A program made the position numbers and the translations under genes. A stretch of DNA of 64,000 bases from Neorhizobium galegae (GTDB lineage: Bacteria > Pseudomonadota > Alphaproteobacteria > Rhizobiales > Rhizobiaceae). The notes beneath the pieces are model-generated. The model had not been told where the DNA came from. It made no database searches and was given only the letters and a program-made list of their open reading frames with translations. The stretch's first letter is position 1, and each line of letters starts with the position of its first letter. The stretch is from the NCBI RefSeq assembly GCF_017877055.1, contig NZ_JAGIPG010000004.1, forward strand, positions 558,001 through 622,000, in the 5' to 3' direction. This document shows positions 17,676 through 27,848 of the stretch, one piece after another.

Positions 17676-18856
17676 TCAGGCTGTACGGGCGATCGGCTCC
17701 CGGGCGGCGATCGCGTCGATAATAGGCTGGAGGTCGGCCCAGAGGTCGTTTTCGTCCTCGAGCCCGACACTGATGCGAAGAATGGTGCCGGAATGGGCGC
17801 CGTCCGAGGCTTTCGGGGTGATCGTCATCGGTGCAAGTAGGCTGTGCGTCCCGCCCCAGGATGCGCCGATCGAGAAGGTTTTCGCAGTGGTCAGCAGGTC
17901 CGGCAGTGCGTCTTCCGCATGCGGCGGAATGACGACGCTGAAGACGCTGCTCGATCCCGTAAAATCTCGTTTCCAGAATTCGTGTCCGGCGCATTCGGGC
18001 AGAGCCGGATGCAGGACGAGGCCTGAAGGGACGAGGCCGGCGATCCGCTTTGCAAAGCTGGTGGCAATCTGCCCGGAATGCGCGAGCCGCAAGCCCATCG
18101 TTTCCATCCCACGCAGCGCAAGCGCGCAGTCATCCGGCGAGACGCCGATGCCGATCATCCGCATCGTGTCCTTCAGCCGACGATGCAGGCCGATATCCTT
18201 CACTGCGATCGAACCCATCAGCAAATCAGAATGACCGCCGACATATTTCGTCAGCGCCATCGACGAGAAATCCATGCCGTGGGCGAGGGGCTTGAAGTAG
18301 AGTGGCGTCGCCCAGGTATTATCGCATCCCGTCAAGACACCGCGCGCCTTGGCCACTGCGACGATCGCCGGGATATCCTGTATTTCCATCGTCGTTGAAC
18401 CGGGCGATTCCGTCCAGATCAGCTTGACGCTCTCGTCGATCAACTCTGCGATGCCGCCGCCGATCATTGGATCGTAAACGCGGTAGCCGATGCCGCGGGG
18501 GTTCAGGTAATTCTCGCAGAAACGGCCACCGGCGGATAGGCCGTATCTGGAATAAGCACGCTATCGCCCGGCATCAGAACGGAAAGAAAGACAATCGTGA
18601 TCGCAGCCTGGCCGGAGGGGACGAGGACGGTGCGTTCGCCCTGCTCCAACGCCGTTATTTTGGCCTCCAGCGTCCGTGAGGTCGGCGTTCCATGCAGGCC
18701 GTAGGTGTAACCATCGGGGCCGCGCTGGCTGCGCTTTGCGTAGGCTTCGGCGCTGTCGAACACGATCGTCGAAGCTCGGTAGGTCGGAGTCGCAAGGCTC
18801 GCAAAGCCTTCGTGGGAGACCGGGGCCCGGTTTACGCACAGCGTCTTGTCGCGCAT
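17676..18856 (-). pseudogene. MetC-like PLP-dependent lyase, frameshifted
   Basis: Two frames together make one Cys/Met-metabolism PLP enzyme of about 394 residues (cystathionine beta-lyase type). The first (18503-18856) begins MRDKTLCVNRAPVSHEGFAS and ends wrongly after TAYPPV; the second continues in another frame from about RFCENYLNPRGIGYRVYDP and includes DNTWATPLYF and SSMALTKYVGGHSD with the PLP lysine. The total length is one base short of a multiple of three, and the join near 18530 is explained by one missing base. Apart from that the gene looks intact, so this is either recent inactivation or a sequencing error. It faces a LysR gene that is also frameshifted. Confidence 0.85.
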
Positions 18857-18963
18857 GTTCTGTCCCTCAATGCAAGATCATACGCAATATTGACGGAGCC
18901 AGCCTAGACAAACAATTGACCAGAGCGTCTAACTCTATGCGAAAAGCTTATAGGAGGCGCAGA

Positions 18964-19808
18964 GTGAACTTCCGGCAGATCGAAGCCTTTCGGGCCGTGA
19001 TCCTCAGTGGCACGGCCTCACGGGCGGCGGAATTGATGGGGGTTACCCAGCCGAACGTCAGCCGCCTGGTCGGCGAGTTGGAAGAGGCTGTGGGCTTTGC
19101 GCTGTTCGACCGCGTCAAGGGCCGGTTGATCCCCACACCCGAAGGTCAGGCTTTTTACCGCGACGTGGACCAGAGCTTCAGGGGCCTGGACAAGCTCCGT
19201 TCATCTGCGGCGCGTATCCGCGACTTCGGTTCGGGTCATATCCGTGTCGCAAGTCTTGCCGCCGCCGGCACGACCATCGTCCCCGGGCTGTTCGCAAATT
19301 CCGTGAAAGCTTTCCCTCCGCGGTGGTGACCCTCAGGATCATGACATCCGCGTCGGTGCGCAATCATATCGTCGATGGCGAATACGACCTGGGGCTTGCC
19401 GCCGACGAGGTCGATCTCTCCGGCGTCGAGCACCAGGTCTTCGGCAGCTTTCCGGCGCTCTGCGCTTTTCCCGCAGGTCACCCCTTTGCGACCAAAGACA
19501 TTATCCGTCCGGAAGACTTCGATGGTGTCAATTATGTCGCATTGTCGCCCGAGGATCGCGCTCGGTTGCAGTTCGATCGCTTATGCGAGGCGGCCGGGGC
19601 CAAGGCGAACCTCGTCATCGAAACGCCGTATGCGATCACGGCCTGCGCATTGATCCTGGAAGGTGTCGGCGTCGGCATCGTCAATCCGCTGGCGATCGAC
19701 GGTTTCGCCGAGCGCGGCGTGGTATTTCGGCAGAAGGCTCGGCTTGTTCGAGCCTTCGTCTCTGCACTGCTTGACGTCAGGAACACACGTCCGTCGCGAC
19801 TACTATAA
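18964..19808 (+). pseudogene. LysR-family regulator, frameshifted
   Basis: A LysR regulator starting at the GTG at 18964 (AGGAGG seven bases upstream). The HTH (ASRAAELMGVTQPNVSRLVGELE) and the first part of the effector domain are intact, then a missing base near 19317 breaks the frame after KAFP. The effector domain continues in another frame (VVTLRIMTSASVRNHIVDGEYD to GVGIVNPLAIDGFAERGVVF). A further shift near 19740 scrambles the C-terminus. It lies divergent from the MetC-like lyase, which it probably once controlled. Confidence 0.85.
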
Positions 19809-20207
19809 AAATTAAGGACCCAACCACACTCTCGGTCTTCATATTGAAGCGGCCAAGTTCCTAATCCAGACGAATAAAGGCTGGGGTTGACACTGTGCCT
19901 CAACACTGGCCCCAGGTCCGGAGGTGCCTTTCCTGTTGACTAGAAGGCTCGGAAGTGGCCGTGGGTGAGTCGAATGCCTCGCAACCCGGACGCCATTCCT
20001 GGAAAAGGGTGCGCGTCTTTCATTTGACGCCAAGGGTCAGAGGCGCGACTAGCGGGCCGACTAGGGCATTCGCGCTGCTTAAAAGCTTTTTGATCGAATG
20101 CCCTGCGCTTGGGGCTTGGAAACGTTCCGGGCAACTCTACGCGAGTGCCCCCAAACAATTACTATTGCTTATCACCGTTATCCAGGCGCCACATCCCCGG
20201 TGGCCCC
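19809..20207. other. Non-coding stretch after the broken LysR gene
   Basis: About 400 bp with no frame I can support on either strand. Short frames exist but show no family motifs. It probably marks the boundary between the decayed region and the intact catabolic cluster that follows. Confidence 0.5.
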
Positions 20208-21662
20208 TTAGAGTATAATGTTGATCGTTTTGCTCTCGCAGTAAGTCAGAAGCTCGTCGCGGCCTTCCTCGCGGCCAACTCCGCTGGTCTTCATCCCACC
20301 AAAAGGAACGCCGACATAGTGCGCGCTCGAGCCGTTAACCCAGATGTGGCCCGAACGGATCTTGCGCGCCATGCGAAGCCCAACCTTCATATCATTCGTC
20401 CAGACCGCGGCGGTCAACCCGTATTCGGTGGAGTTGGCCATCGCAACCGCCTGATCGAAATCCCGCCAACGGCTAACCGCCAGTACCGGTCCAAACACTT
20501 CCTTTTGCCAAAGACGCATGTCCGGTGTCACGTCGGCGTAAAGCGTCGGCTCCAGCCAGAAGCCGCGCTCGAATTGAAGGCCCGCAGGTCTGTCGCCGCC
20601 GTGAATGCGGCGTGCGCCGTCGGCGTCGGCGTTACGGCAATGCTCGAGAATGCGCTCCATGTGGCCGCGCGAATTGATCGGCCCGACATCAGTATTGTCG
20701 CTGAGTGGATCGCCCATCCGCAGCGCCTTTACGCGAGCAGCGACGGCTTCGAGCACTCGGTCGTGGATGTCATCATGCAGCAACAGGCGCGATAGCGAGC
20801 CGCAGGACTGGCCTTGCCAGGCAAAGTTCATGCCTTGGATCGCGGCTGCGGCGATCGTGTCCGGATCGCAGTCGGGGAACACGATCATCGGGTTCTTTCC
20901 GCCCAGCTCAAGGCTGACATGCTTGACCGTAACCTCTGCGGCGGCACGCTGAATGGCGCGGCCGGTATCCGGCGAGCCGATAAAGGCGATACGTTTGATG
21001 CCGGGATGTCGCACGATGGCATCACCGGTGGTGCGGCCATCGCCGGTCAGGATGTTGAACACGCCGGGCGGCAGGATTTCTTGGGCTATTTCGGCGAGGA
21101 TCATCGCCGACAGCGGCGAGGTTTCCGGCGGTTTGACGATAACAGCGTTGCCCACGGCCAGCGCCGCCGCTGTCCGCGCCACGGCGAACATGACCGGGTG
21201 GTTGAACGGTGCAATGCGCGCGACGACGCCATATGGCTCATGGATCGTCAGATGCAGGTGGTCGCTCGTCGCGGGGATCGTGTCTCCGCGCAGATCGGGC
21301 GCCAGCCCGGCAAAATAGCGCAGCGATTCCACCGCCGTCGGCACGTCGATCATGCGCATCGGGCGAATGGTGTTGCCAGTGTCGCTGACCTCGACGCGCA
21401 GGATTTCGTCAGCGCGTGCGGCGACAGCATCGGCGAACCTGTTCATCACCCCGGCGCGCTCCATCGGCGTGCGCGCAGCCCATTTCGGCCATGCTTCTTC
21501 GGCAGCCGCGACGGCACGATCCACGTCCGCCTTCGTCGCAATCGGTGTGCGCCCGATCGGCTCCTCGTTGGCCGGGTTGATGGAAGTCGTCCACTCGCCA
21601 GTCTCGCCAGCGACGAGTTCGCCGCCGATGAGCATGCGCTCGGCTTCGGTTACACGGTCCAT
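20208..21662 (-). CDS. Aldehyde dehydrogenase (NAD(P)+)
   Basis: A 484-residue aldehyde dehydrogenase of normal family length. It has the cofactor-domain motif IAFIGSPDTGRAI, the general base Glu in SLELGGKNP, and the catalytic Cys in WQGQSCGS. The substrate-proximal Asn is in APFNHP, where many relatives have PWNFP. The start at 21662 has GGAGGAG five bases upstream. It lies opposite the monooxygenase gene with about 220 bp of shared promoter region. In the cluster it would oxidise the aldehyde made by the GMC enzyme or released by the aldolase. Confidence 0.92.
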   Translation of the reverse strand: MDRVTEAERMLIGGELVAGETGEWTTSINPANEEPIGRTPIATKADVDRAVAAAEEAWPKWAARTPMERAGVMNRFADAVAARADEILRVEVSDTGNTIRPMRMIDVPTAVESLRYFAGLAPDLRGDTIPATSDHLHLTIHEPYGVVARIAPFNHPVMFAVARTAAALAVGNAVIVKPPETSPLSAMILAEIAQEILPPGVFNILTGDGRTTGDAIVRHPGIKRIAFIGSPDTGRAIQRAAAEVTVKHVSLELGGKNPMIVFPDCDPDTIAAAAIQGMNFAWQGQSCGSLSRLLLHDDIHDRVLEAVAARVKALRMGDPLSDNTDVGPINSRGHMERILEHCRNADADGARRIHGGDRPAGLQFERGFWLEPTLYADVTPDMRLWQKEVFGPVLAVSRWRDFDQAVAMANSTEYGLTAAVWTNDMKVGLRMARKIRSGHIWVNGSSAHYVGVPFGGMKTSGVGREEGRDELLTYCESKTINIIL

Positions 21663-21886
21663 GGTATCTCCTCCCTGAGTTCCGGCTGGCAGATTAGCAG
21701 CGGCGTCGAGAGCGTCAAATATATCGAGCGCCGTCTTTCATATCCGCTACGCTATGGAAGCGTCGCGGTTTTCCTGGCGTGCGCTTGAACGGCAAGTATT
21801 GCCTATCGTGAAAGTTCGAAGCGAGAGAATGGATTATTTAAGAAGTTTCTTCGCTAATATTGTGCCCGAGTTGGAGGAGCTCGCAT

Positions 21887-23392
21887 ATGAATACGCATTC
21901 TCGCATGATCGCGCCCGGTGAACTCGAAGCGCTTGACACAATAGTGATCGGAGCCGGACTGGGTGGCTTAGGCGCCGCAGCCAAGCTGATTGAGGGCGGA
22001 CGCGACAAACTCATCGTCCTTGAAGCTGAGAATAAGGTCGGCGGTGTATGGCGTGAGAACCGCTATCCAAACGTTGCCTGCGATACCCCGATCGACCTTT
22101 ACGCCTACAGCTTTTATCCAGGCGACAAATGGTCGAGCAATTTCGCGCCGGGCAACGAAATCCTCGCCTATCTGCACGAATTTGCAGACCGTTTCGGGGT
22201 GACTCCGAAGATCGTTTTCGGCGCGCGTGTTGCCGAGGCGGTCTGGGACGATGCGAAGGCACTTTGGCGTGTGGCGAGCACGGACGGTCGCACATGGATG
22301 GGCCGCTACCTTGTGTGGTCGGGCGGCCTGTTTTCTCAGCCGACACTGCCGAAGATCAAGGGTCTGGAGGGCTTCACCGGTGAATCCATCCATACGACCG
22401 AATGGCATGATGGCATCGACCTGACGGGCAAACGCGTGGCGGTGGTCGGCGGCGGAGCCACCTCGATCCAGGTCGTGCCCTACGCCGCCGAGCATGCCAA
22501 GGAGCTCACCGTCTTCGTGCGCACGCCATCCTATGTGCTGCCGCGCCCGGACATCAATTTCGGCGCGAAGGACCGGATGAGCCCTGATTTCGCTCTTCAG
22601 CAAAAGGCGCGCCGTACCGAGTGGTTCAACCGCTTCGAAATCATCGCGCGCTCCCGCTTCCCGATGAATGGCCCTGTCATCGCCGAACAAGAGGCGGTGT
22701 GGAAAGAGCAATTCGACAATCAGGTGCACGACCCGCACGCACGCGAGGTGCTGACTCCAAACTACCGCTTCGGCTGCAAGCGGCCGCTGTTCAGCAGTGC
22801 TTATTACCCGGCGCTGGAACAGGACAATGTGACTTTGGTAGGTCGCGGCGTGTCACATCTGGCCGGCGATACCATTGTCGACGTCGAGGGCGATGCCTAT
22901 CCTGTCGATATGGTGATCTGGGCAACCGGCTTCGAGCCATCCGGCATGCTTGGGGGGCTGGTGATCCGCGGCCGTGACGGACGCGAGCTGGAAGACGAGT
23001 GGCGCGCCATTCCGCATGCCTATTTTGGCACGATGGTGGAGGGCTTTCCGAATTTCTTCCTGATTAACGGGCCGAACGCGGGCGGCGCGTCGGTGACCGA
23101 CGTTGTCGAGGCGCAGGTGGGCTTCATCCTCGCCAACATGGTTGAGGCCGATACGCGTGGCGCATCCATCGTGGAAGTCGATGAGCAGACCTACCGCCTC
23201 TTCAACGAGGACATCCAGGTCCGCGCGGACGCCAGCGTGATGGTACGCGGCAACTGCAATTCCTATTATCGCGTCGGCGGCACCGGCAAGGTCTTCACGC
23301 ACTGGCCGGACACCGTCGAGGCCTTCCAGCAACGGATCAGATCGCACGCACCGTCTGGCGTGGTGTTCCGCACCGCCGAAGCCGGGCGTTAG
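21887..23392 (+). CDS. Flavin-dependent monooxygenase, Baeyer-Villiger type
   Basis: A 501-residue enzyme starting at 21887 with GGAGGAG upstream. Two dinucleotide folds are visible: IVIGAGLGGLGAAAKL near the N-terminus for FAD and VAVVGGGATSIQ for NADPH. Between them FTGESIHTTEW (from residue 163) fits the Baeyer-Villiger fingerprint FxGxxxHxxxW, although the next residue is His where Pro or Asp is usual. Such enzymes insert oxygen next to a ketone to give an ester or lactone. An esterase gene follows nine bases later, a pairing seen in ketone degradation clusters. The exact substrate is unknown. Confidence 0.87.
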   Translation: MNTHSRMIAPGELEALDTIVIGAGLGGLGAAAKLIEGGRDKLIVLEAENKVGGVWRENRYPNVACDTPIDLYAYSFYPGDKWSSNFAPGNEILAYLHEFADRFGVTPKIVFGARVAEAVWDDAKALWRVASTDGRTWMGRYLVWSGGLFSQPTLPKIKGLEGFTGESIHTTEWHDGIDLTGKRVAVVGGGATSIQVVPYAAEHAKELTVFVRTPSYVLPRPDINFGAKDRMSPDFALQQKARRTEWFNRFEIIARSRFPMNGPVIAEQEAVWKEQFDNQVHDPHAREVLTPNYRFGCKRPLFSSAYYPALEQDNVTLVGRGVSHLAGDTIVDVEGDAYPVDMVIWATGFEPSGMLGGLVIRGRDGRELEDEWRAIPHAYFGTMVEGFPNFFLINGPNAGGASVTDVVEAQVGFILANMVEADTRGASIVEVDEQTYRLFNEDIQVRADASVMVRGNCNSYYRVGGTGKVFTHWPDTVEAFQQRIRSHAPSGVVFRTAEAGR

Positions 23393-23401
23393 GAGGGAGC
23401 G

Positions 23402-24319
23402 ATGTCACTGCACCCGGTAGTCCAGGCGATCTGGGACAACATCAAGGGGAAGGGTTTCAATGGTTACTCGGGCGTCGAAGTGGGGGCTGCCCGCGCCCAG
23501 TTCTCGCAAGCCTCGCAGGTCTTCGGCCCCGGGCCGGAGATGCATGAAGTCCGAGAGGTCTCCATCCCGGTAGATGGGGACTCGATCGGGGCACGTCTCT
23601 ATCTGCCGATCGCAACGCCGGTCGGGCTCTGCGTCTATTTTCACGGTGGGGGCTGGACGCTGGGTACACTCGACGATTTCGACACACTGGTTCGGACATT
23701 GGCGATACGTAGTGGGGCAGCGTTCCTGTCGGTCGACTACCGGCTAGCGCCCGAACATCCATTCCCGACGCCCGTCGACGATGCTGTTGCCGCAATACGC
23801 TTCGCCGCCGCCAACGGCGACGCCCTTGGTGGAACCGGCCTTCTCGCTGTCGGCGGCGATAGCGCCGGCGCGAACCTCGCGACGGTGGCAGCACTCGACG
23901 TGCGTGGCGAGATCGACATCGCGCTTCAGTTGCTTTTCAATCCTGTCGTCGACAGGGACAACGCTCGTCCAGGCTTCGCTACCTACGGGAGTGATTACCT
24001 TCTGAAGGCGTCCGACATCGAGTGGTTCTTTGATCATTATGCGCGCGGGATCGATCGGGCTGAACCGCGCCTTGCGCCGTTGCGAACGCCGACACTGATG
24101 GGCGCTCCGCCAGCATGGATAGGAGTCGCCGAATTCGACGTCCTGACCGAGGAAGCCGCAGCCTATGCCTCAGCCCTTGAGGCCGCTGGCACGCCAGTGA
24201 AGCTCAATCGCTATGCCGGCGTCATGCATGGCTTTGCAAGGCAGCACGGCGTCGTCGATGTCGCCGACCGAGCCGTCAGCGAGGCTGCAGAGGCGCTGCG
24301 ATCAGTATTCGCCGCTTGA
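23402..24319 (+). CDS. Alpha/beta hydrolase, hormone-sensitive-lipase family esterase
   Basis: A 305-residue esterase with the HSL oxyanion motif HGGGW (His81) and the nucleophile elbow GGDSAGAN (Ser154); the acid lies in EFDVLTEEA and the catalytic His in MHGFAR. It is translated right after the monooxygenase (AGGAGG ahead of the ATG). It would hydrolyse the ester made by that enzyme to an acid and an alcohol. Its stop codon is two bases from the stop of the convergent GMC gene. Confidence 0.92.
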   Translation: MSLHPVVQAIWDNIKGKGFNGYSGVEVGAARAQFSQASQVFGPGPEMHEVREVSIPVDGDSIGARLYLPIATPVGLCVYFHGGGWTLGTLDDFDTLVRTLAIRSGAAFLSVDYRLAPEHPFPTPVDDAVAAIRFAAANGDALGGTGLLAVGGDSAGANLATVAALDVRGEIDIALQLLFNPVVDRDNARPGFATYGSDYLLKASDIEWFFDHYARGIDRAEPRLAPLRTPTLMGAPPAWIGVAEFDVLTEEAAAYASALEAAGTPVKLNRYAGVMHGFARQHGVVDVADRAVSEAAEALRSVFAA

Positions 24320-24321
24320 TC

Positions 24322-25971
24322 TCAGGCTGCCGTGCTTAGCGTAGCGCGGCCGCTGATTTCGTCCGCGATCTTCTCCGCTATCATGATGACCGCGGCATTG
24401 ATATTGCCACCGACCATGTCGGGCATCACCGAAGCGTCGACCACACGTAGCCGTTCCGTGCCGAAGACCCGCAGACCTGTGTCGACCACGCCTTCCTGAG
24501 GGTGCGCCGCCATGGCGCAGGTACCGAGCGGATGATGCGTAGTAAGGGCCCGAGCGCGGATGAAGGCATCCAGCTCGTCATCCTTGTCTGACCCATCGCT
24601 GCCGGGTGCTCGTGGCCCACCGTAAGCGAAGCCGAGCGCCGGCCGCGTGGCAATCTCGCGCGCCATCCGGATGCCTTCGCGCAGAACCTGCCATTCAGCA
24701 TCGTGCTGCAGGAAGTCCTGGTGGATGCGCGGTGCGTCCAGCGGATTGGCCGAGTTCAACCAGATGCGGCCGCTGCTTTCCGGCCGGAGCAGGATAACAC
24801 GCAGCCCAAAGCCGTCCTGGAACCCGTTGAGCAGGTAAGGCTTGGCGTCGAGCGGCGCACCGTTGAGAATGACCTGCAGGTTGGGGGCCGGGCCACGAGC
24901 CGATGGCGTTTTAAGAAAGCCGACGAGCCCGGACGGCAGATCGCTGGCGATGCCTGTGCCAAGCAATCCCGCCTGCAGCATACTCAGCCCGATGCGATCG
25001 TAGCGCATGGCGCGTTGAAACGGACCCGGTTCCTTGCGGCGGAAAAGGAGGACTGGTGAGACGTGATCTCGGAGGTTCTGGCCAACCTTCGGCAGGTCAG
25101 CGCGGACTTCGATGCCGTGACGGCGCAGCTGGTCTGCTGGTCCGACACCGGAGAGCATGAGCAGCTGCGGCGAAAGCGCTACGCCAGCGCTGAGGATCAC
25201 CTCCTTGCGCGCCCGGACCTCGTGGAGCTTACCATCCCTAAGATATTCGACGCCTCGCGCCACATTGCCGTCGAATATCACTCGGGTCGCCTGGGCGTGC
25301 ATAATGAGCTTCAGGTTCCGCCGCGCCAGCGCCGGACGCAGATAGGCCACAGCTGCACTGCAGCGCCGACCGCCGCGGATGGTCGACTGCATGACTGCGA
25401 CGCCCTCCTGTTCCGCCCCGTTGTAGTCGGGGTTGAACGTGTGCCCGGCTTCTATGCCAGCCTCGATCGAAGCCTGGACCAGCGGATCGTCGTATTTGGA
25501 CGGCCGCGTCGTCAGCGGTCCGCTACCGCCGCGATATTCGCTTGCGCCGAGCTCCCAGCTTTCCTGTTTACGGAAGTAGGGCAGTACGTCGGAGTAACTC
25601 CAGCCATCAAGGCCGGATGCCGCCCAGCGGTCATAGTCGCTGCGATGGCCACGCACATAAGCCATGGCGTTGACCGACGACGACCCCCCCAGCACCTTGC
25701 CGCGGGCGAATTCGACGATGCGGCTATTGAGGCGCTCTTCCGGCTCGGTCTTCAACTTCCAATCATAGAGCTTCTTGGAATAGACCATGCCCCAGCCGAG
25801 CGGGATGCTGAGCAGCGGGCTGGAATCAGGCCCGCCCGCCTCTAGTATGGTGACCTCCGTGGCGGCGTCTTCGCTCAGCCGCGCGGCCAGCACGCAGCCG
25901 GCCGAACCCGCACCGACGATGACGTAATCGGTTTCGGTGACCAGGCCTCGCGACGGATTGCCTGCCTGCAT
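24322..25971 (-). CDS. GMC-family oxidoreductase (choline dehydrogenase-like)
   Basis: A 549-residue FAD-dependent alcohol oxidase or dehydrogenase. It starts with YVIVGAGSAGCVLAARLSED (FAD-binding fold), has GGSSSVNAMAYVRG (GMC signature 1) and the C-terminal THHPLGTCAM and VVDASVMPDMVGGNINAA, which hold the catalytic His and the FAD-contact region. It would oxidise a primary alcohol to an aldehyde. It is the last gene of an eight-gene operon that runs from the class II aldolase (31615) through the TRAP transporter, so it probably acts on the imported compound or on the alcohol freed by the esterase. Confidence 0.93.
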   Translation of the reverse strand: MQAGNPSRGLVTETDYVIVGAGSAGCVLAARLSEDAATEVTILEAGGPDSSPLLSIPLGWGMVYSKKLYDWKLKTEPEERLNSRIVEFARGKVLGGSSSVNAMAYVRGHRSDYDRWAASGLDGWSYSDVLPYFRKQESWELGASEYRGGSGPLTTRPSKYDDPLVQASIEAGIEAGHTFNPDYNGAEQEGVAVMQSTIRGGRRCSAAVAYLRPALARRNLKLIMHAQATRVIFDGNVARGVEYLRDGKLHEVRARKEVILSAGVALSPQLLMLSGVGPADQLRRHGIEVRADLPKVGQNLRDHVSPVLLFRRKEPGPFQRAMRYDRIGLSMLQAGLLGTGIASDLPSGLVGFLKTPSARGPAPNLQVILNGAPLDAKPYLLNGFQDGFGLRVILLRPESSGRIWLNSANPLDAPRIHQDFLQHDAEWQVLREGIRMAREIATRPALGFAYGGPRAPGSDGSDKDDELDAFIRARALTTHHPLGTCAMAAHPQEGVVDTGLRVFGTERLRVVDASVMPDMVGGNINAAVIMIAEKIADEISGRATLSTAA

Positions 25972-25981
25972 TTCATCCCCC

Positions 25982-27280
25982 TCAATTCAACATGTTCGGC
26001 AGTAGGAGCGCGATGTCCGGCAGCACCATGAGCAGTATGACGCCAATCAGCATCGGCACGATAAACACGAACGAGCCCGCGGTAACATCCTGCAAGGTGG
26101 TGCCCGGCGTTACGCTGCGCAGAACGAACAGGTTAAAGCCAACCGGTGGGGATATAGCAGCAATCTCGGTCTGGATGGTCACGATGATGCCGAACCAGAT
26201 CGGATCGTAGCCGAGCCCCACCACTGTATGAAGGAAGATTGGCACTACGATTACGAGAATGCTCAGCGGATCCATAAACATGCCAAGGACCAGCAGGAAC
26301 ACGTTGATCGCGACGAGGATGACCCAAGGCGGGACATCAAGGCTGGTGAGGAAAGCCGAGATACCCTGAGGCACGCCGAGCCGGGTCAGGACGAAGGAGC
26401 TAAAGATGCCACCGATCAGCAGGAGCATGAACATGCCGGTGGTGCGTACCGTGCGGTCCAGCGCCATGTGGAAGGCGGCAAAGCGCAGCTTGCGCATGGC
26501 CAGGGCCACCGCTATCGCAGCAGCGGCGCCGACGCCACCTGCCTCGGTCGGCGTGGCAAAGCCACCATAGATCGACACGATCACCATCAGCGCGATGATC
26601 ACGATCGGTGCCGCTTCGCCCGTCGCCAGCAGACGCTCGCGCATCGGCACGACTGTGGTGATGCGCGGGGCATCCTGAGGGCGCAGCATGACCTGAATCA
26701 CGACGGTCAGCGTCAACAGCACCGCCATCATGAGACCGGGCAGGATGCCGGCCATGAACAGCTTGCCGATCGACGTGTCTGTGATCACGCCATAGAGGAT
26801 CATCGGCACCGATGGCGGAATGAGGATGCCGAGCGTGCCACCGGCCGCCGTAGCGCCGAGCGCCAGGCGCTTGGAATAACCGTGTTTGATCATCTCCGGA
26901 ACCGCCAGCGCCCCCATCGTGGCGGCGGTGACGGGGCTGGAGCCGCACACTGCGGCAAAGCCGGTGCAGGCTGCGATCGTACCGACGGCAAGGCCCCCGG
27001 GAAGTCGCCCGAGCCAAACGGCAGCCGCTCTAAACAGGCTGGCGCCAAGGCCGGACACTGCGATGATCTCACCCATCAGCACAAACAGCGGCACGACGAC
27101 GAGAACGAAACTGTTGGTCTGCGAGTAGGCGACGTTGGCGAGCTGAACGATTGCGGCGGGTGACACGAAGGCCATCGTGCCGGCGATGCCGATTAGTCCC
27201 ATCGAGACCGCGACGGGAATACGCAACGCCAGCAGAAAAACCAGTGCAGCGGCGAATGCCAGAAACCAGAGGAGGGCCAT
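25982..27280 (-). CDS. dctM: TRAP transporter large permease (DctM family)
   Basis: A 432-residue membrane protein with about twelve hydrophobic segments, starting at 27280 (AGGAGG nine bases upstream); an upstream in-frame extension is not hydrophobic and overlaps the DctQ gene. Family features include SGLGASLFRAAAVWLGRLPGGLA and CTGFAAVCGSSPVTAATMGALAVPEM. It is the ion-driven transport subunit and works with the DctQ and DctP proteins encoded just upstream. The start overlaps the DctQ stop by one base. Confidence 0.94.
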   Translation of the reverse strand: MALLWFLAFAAALVFLLALRIPVAVSMGLIGIAGTMAFVSPAAIVQLANVAYSQTNSFVLVVVPLFVLMGEIIAVSGLGASLFRAAAVWLGRLPGGLAVGTIAACTGFAAVCGSSPVTAATMGALAVPEMIKHGYSKRLALGATAAGGTLGILIPPSVPMILYGVITDTSIGKLFMAGILPGLMMAVLLTLTVVIQVMLRPQDAPRITTVVPMRERLLATGEAAPIVIIALMVIVSIYGGFATPTEAGGVGAAAAIAVALAMRKLRFAAFHMALDRTVRTTGMFMLLLIGGIFSSFVLTRLGVPQGISAFLTSLDVPPWVILVAINVFLLVLGMFMDPLSILVIVVPIFLHTVVGLGYDPIWFGIIVTIQTEIAAISPPVGFNLFVLRSVTPGTTLQDVTAGSFVFIVPMLIGVILLMVLPDIALLLPNMLN

Positions 27281-27819
27281 CAGGCGTGTCCTCCTGAGGT
27301 TTTGCGACCCTGCTCGCCGGGATGCAGCAACGAGGCCAGCAACTGCTGAACCCCTGTAAGACAGAATACGGCAGCGCCGATCGGACCGGCTATCTGGATC
27401 CACTTGAGTTCGACCGGTATCGCCAGAACCGCCATGCGATCATCGGCGATCGCGCGGCTGGTCAGATTCCAGAGCTGATAGAGGAAGATCGCGCCGAACA
27501 CGATGCAGGCAATCGCCGCAACCGAGGCCAGATGCCGGCGCAACGGGGTCGGCACCAAGGGTTCGAAGAGTTCGACGGTGACATGGTGGCCCGTCGCCAG
27601 CGCGGGGCCGAACGACAGGAACACAACGTAGACAAAGGCAATTTGCGCGACATCATTCGCCCAGATAAGCGCGACACCCAGTTCACGTGTCACAATCGCG
27701 AGAATAATCACCGCCACGATGAACATGATGAGAATGCAGGCCACGATAGCGAAGAGGCTGTTCAGCCGCCTCACTACCGACTCGAATAGCGCGAAGGCGC
27801 GCAAACCTTTACTTGACAT
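27280..27819 (-). CDS. dctQ: TRAP transporter small permease (DctQ family)
   Basis: A 179-residue protein with four membrane helices and the typical VTRELGVALIWANDVAQIAFVY region of the DctQ subunit. It bridges the binding protein and DctM. It lies between the genes for these two partners, in the usual P-Q-M order. Confidence 0.92.
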   Translation of the reverse strand: MSSKGLRAFALFESVVRRLNSLFAIVACILIMFIVAVIILAIVTRELGVALIWANDVAQIAFVYVVFLSFGPALATGHHVTVELFEPLVPTPLRRHLASVAAIACIVFGAIFLYQLWNLTSRAIADDRMAVLAIPVELKWIQIAGPIGAAVFCLTGVQQLLASLLHPGEQGRKTSGGHA

Positions 27820-27848
27820 AGACGTGCTAGCCCCGTGCAGCAGCTGCG

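Noticed and set aside
20814..21788. Long plus-strand open frame of 324 codons
   Set aside because: It lies entirely across the aldehyde dehydrogenase gene and its promoter on the opposite strand, and shows no family motifs; high G+C makes such antisense frames common.
26228..27163. Plus-strand open frame of 311 codons
   Set aside because: Antisense to the TRAP dctM gene; its composition is extreme in His, Asp and Arg.
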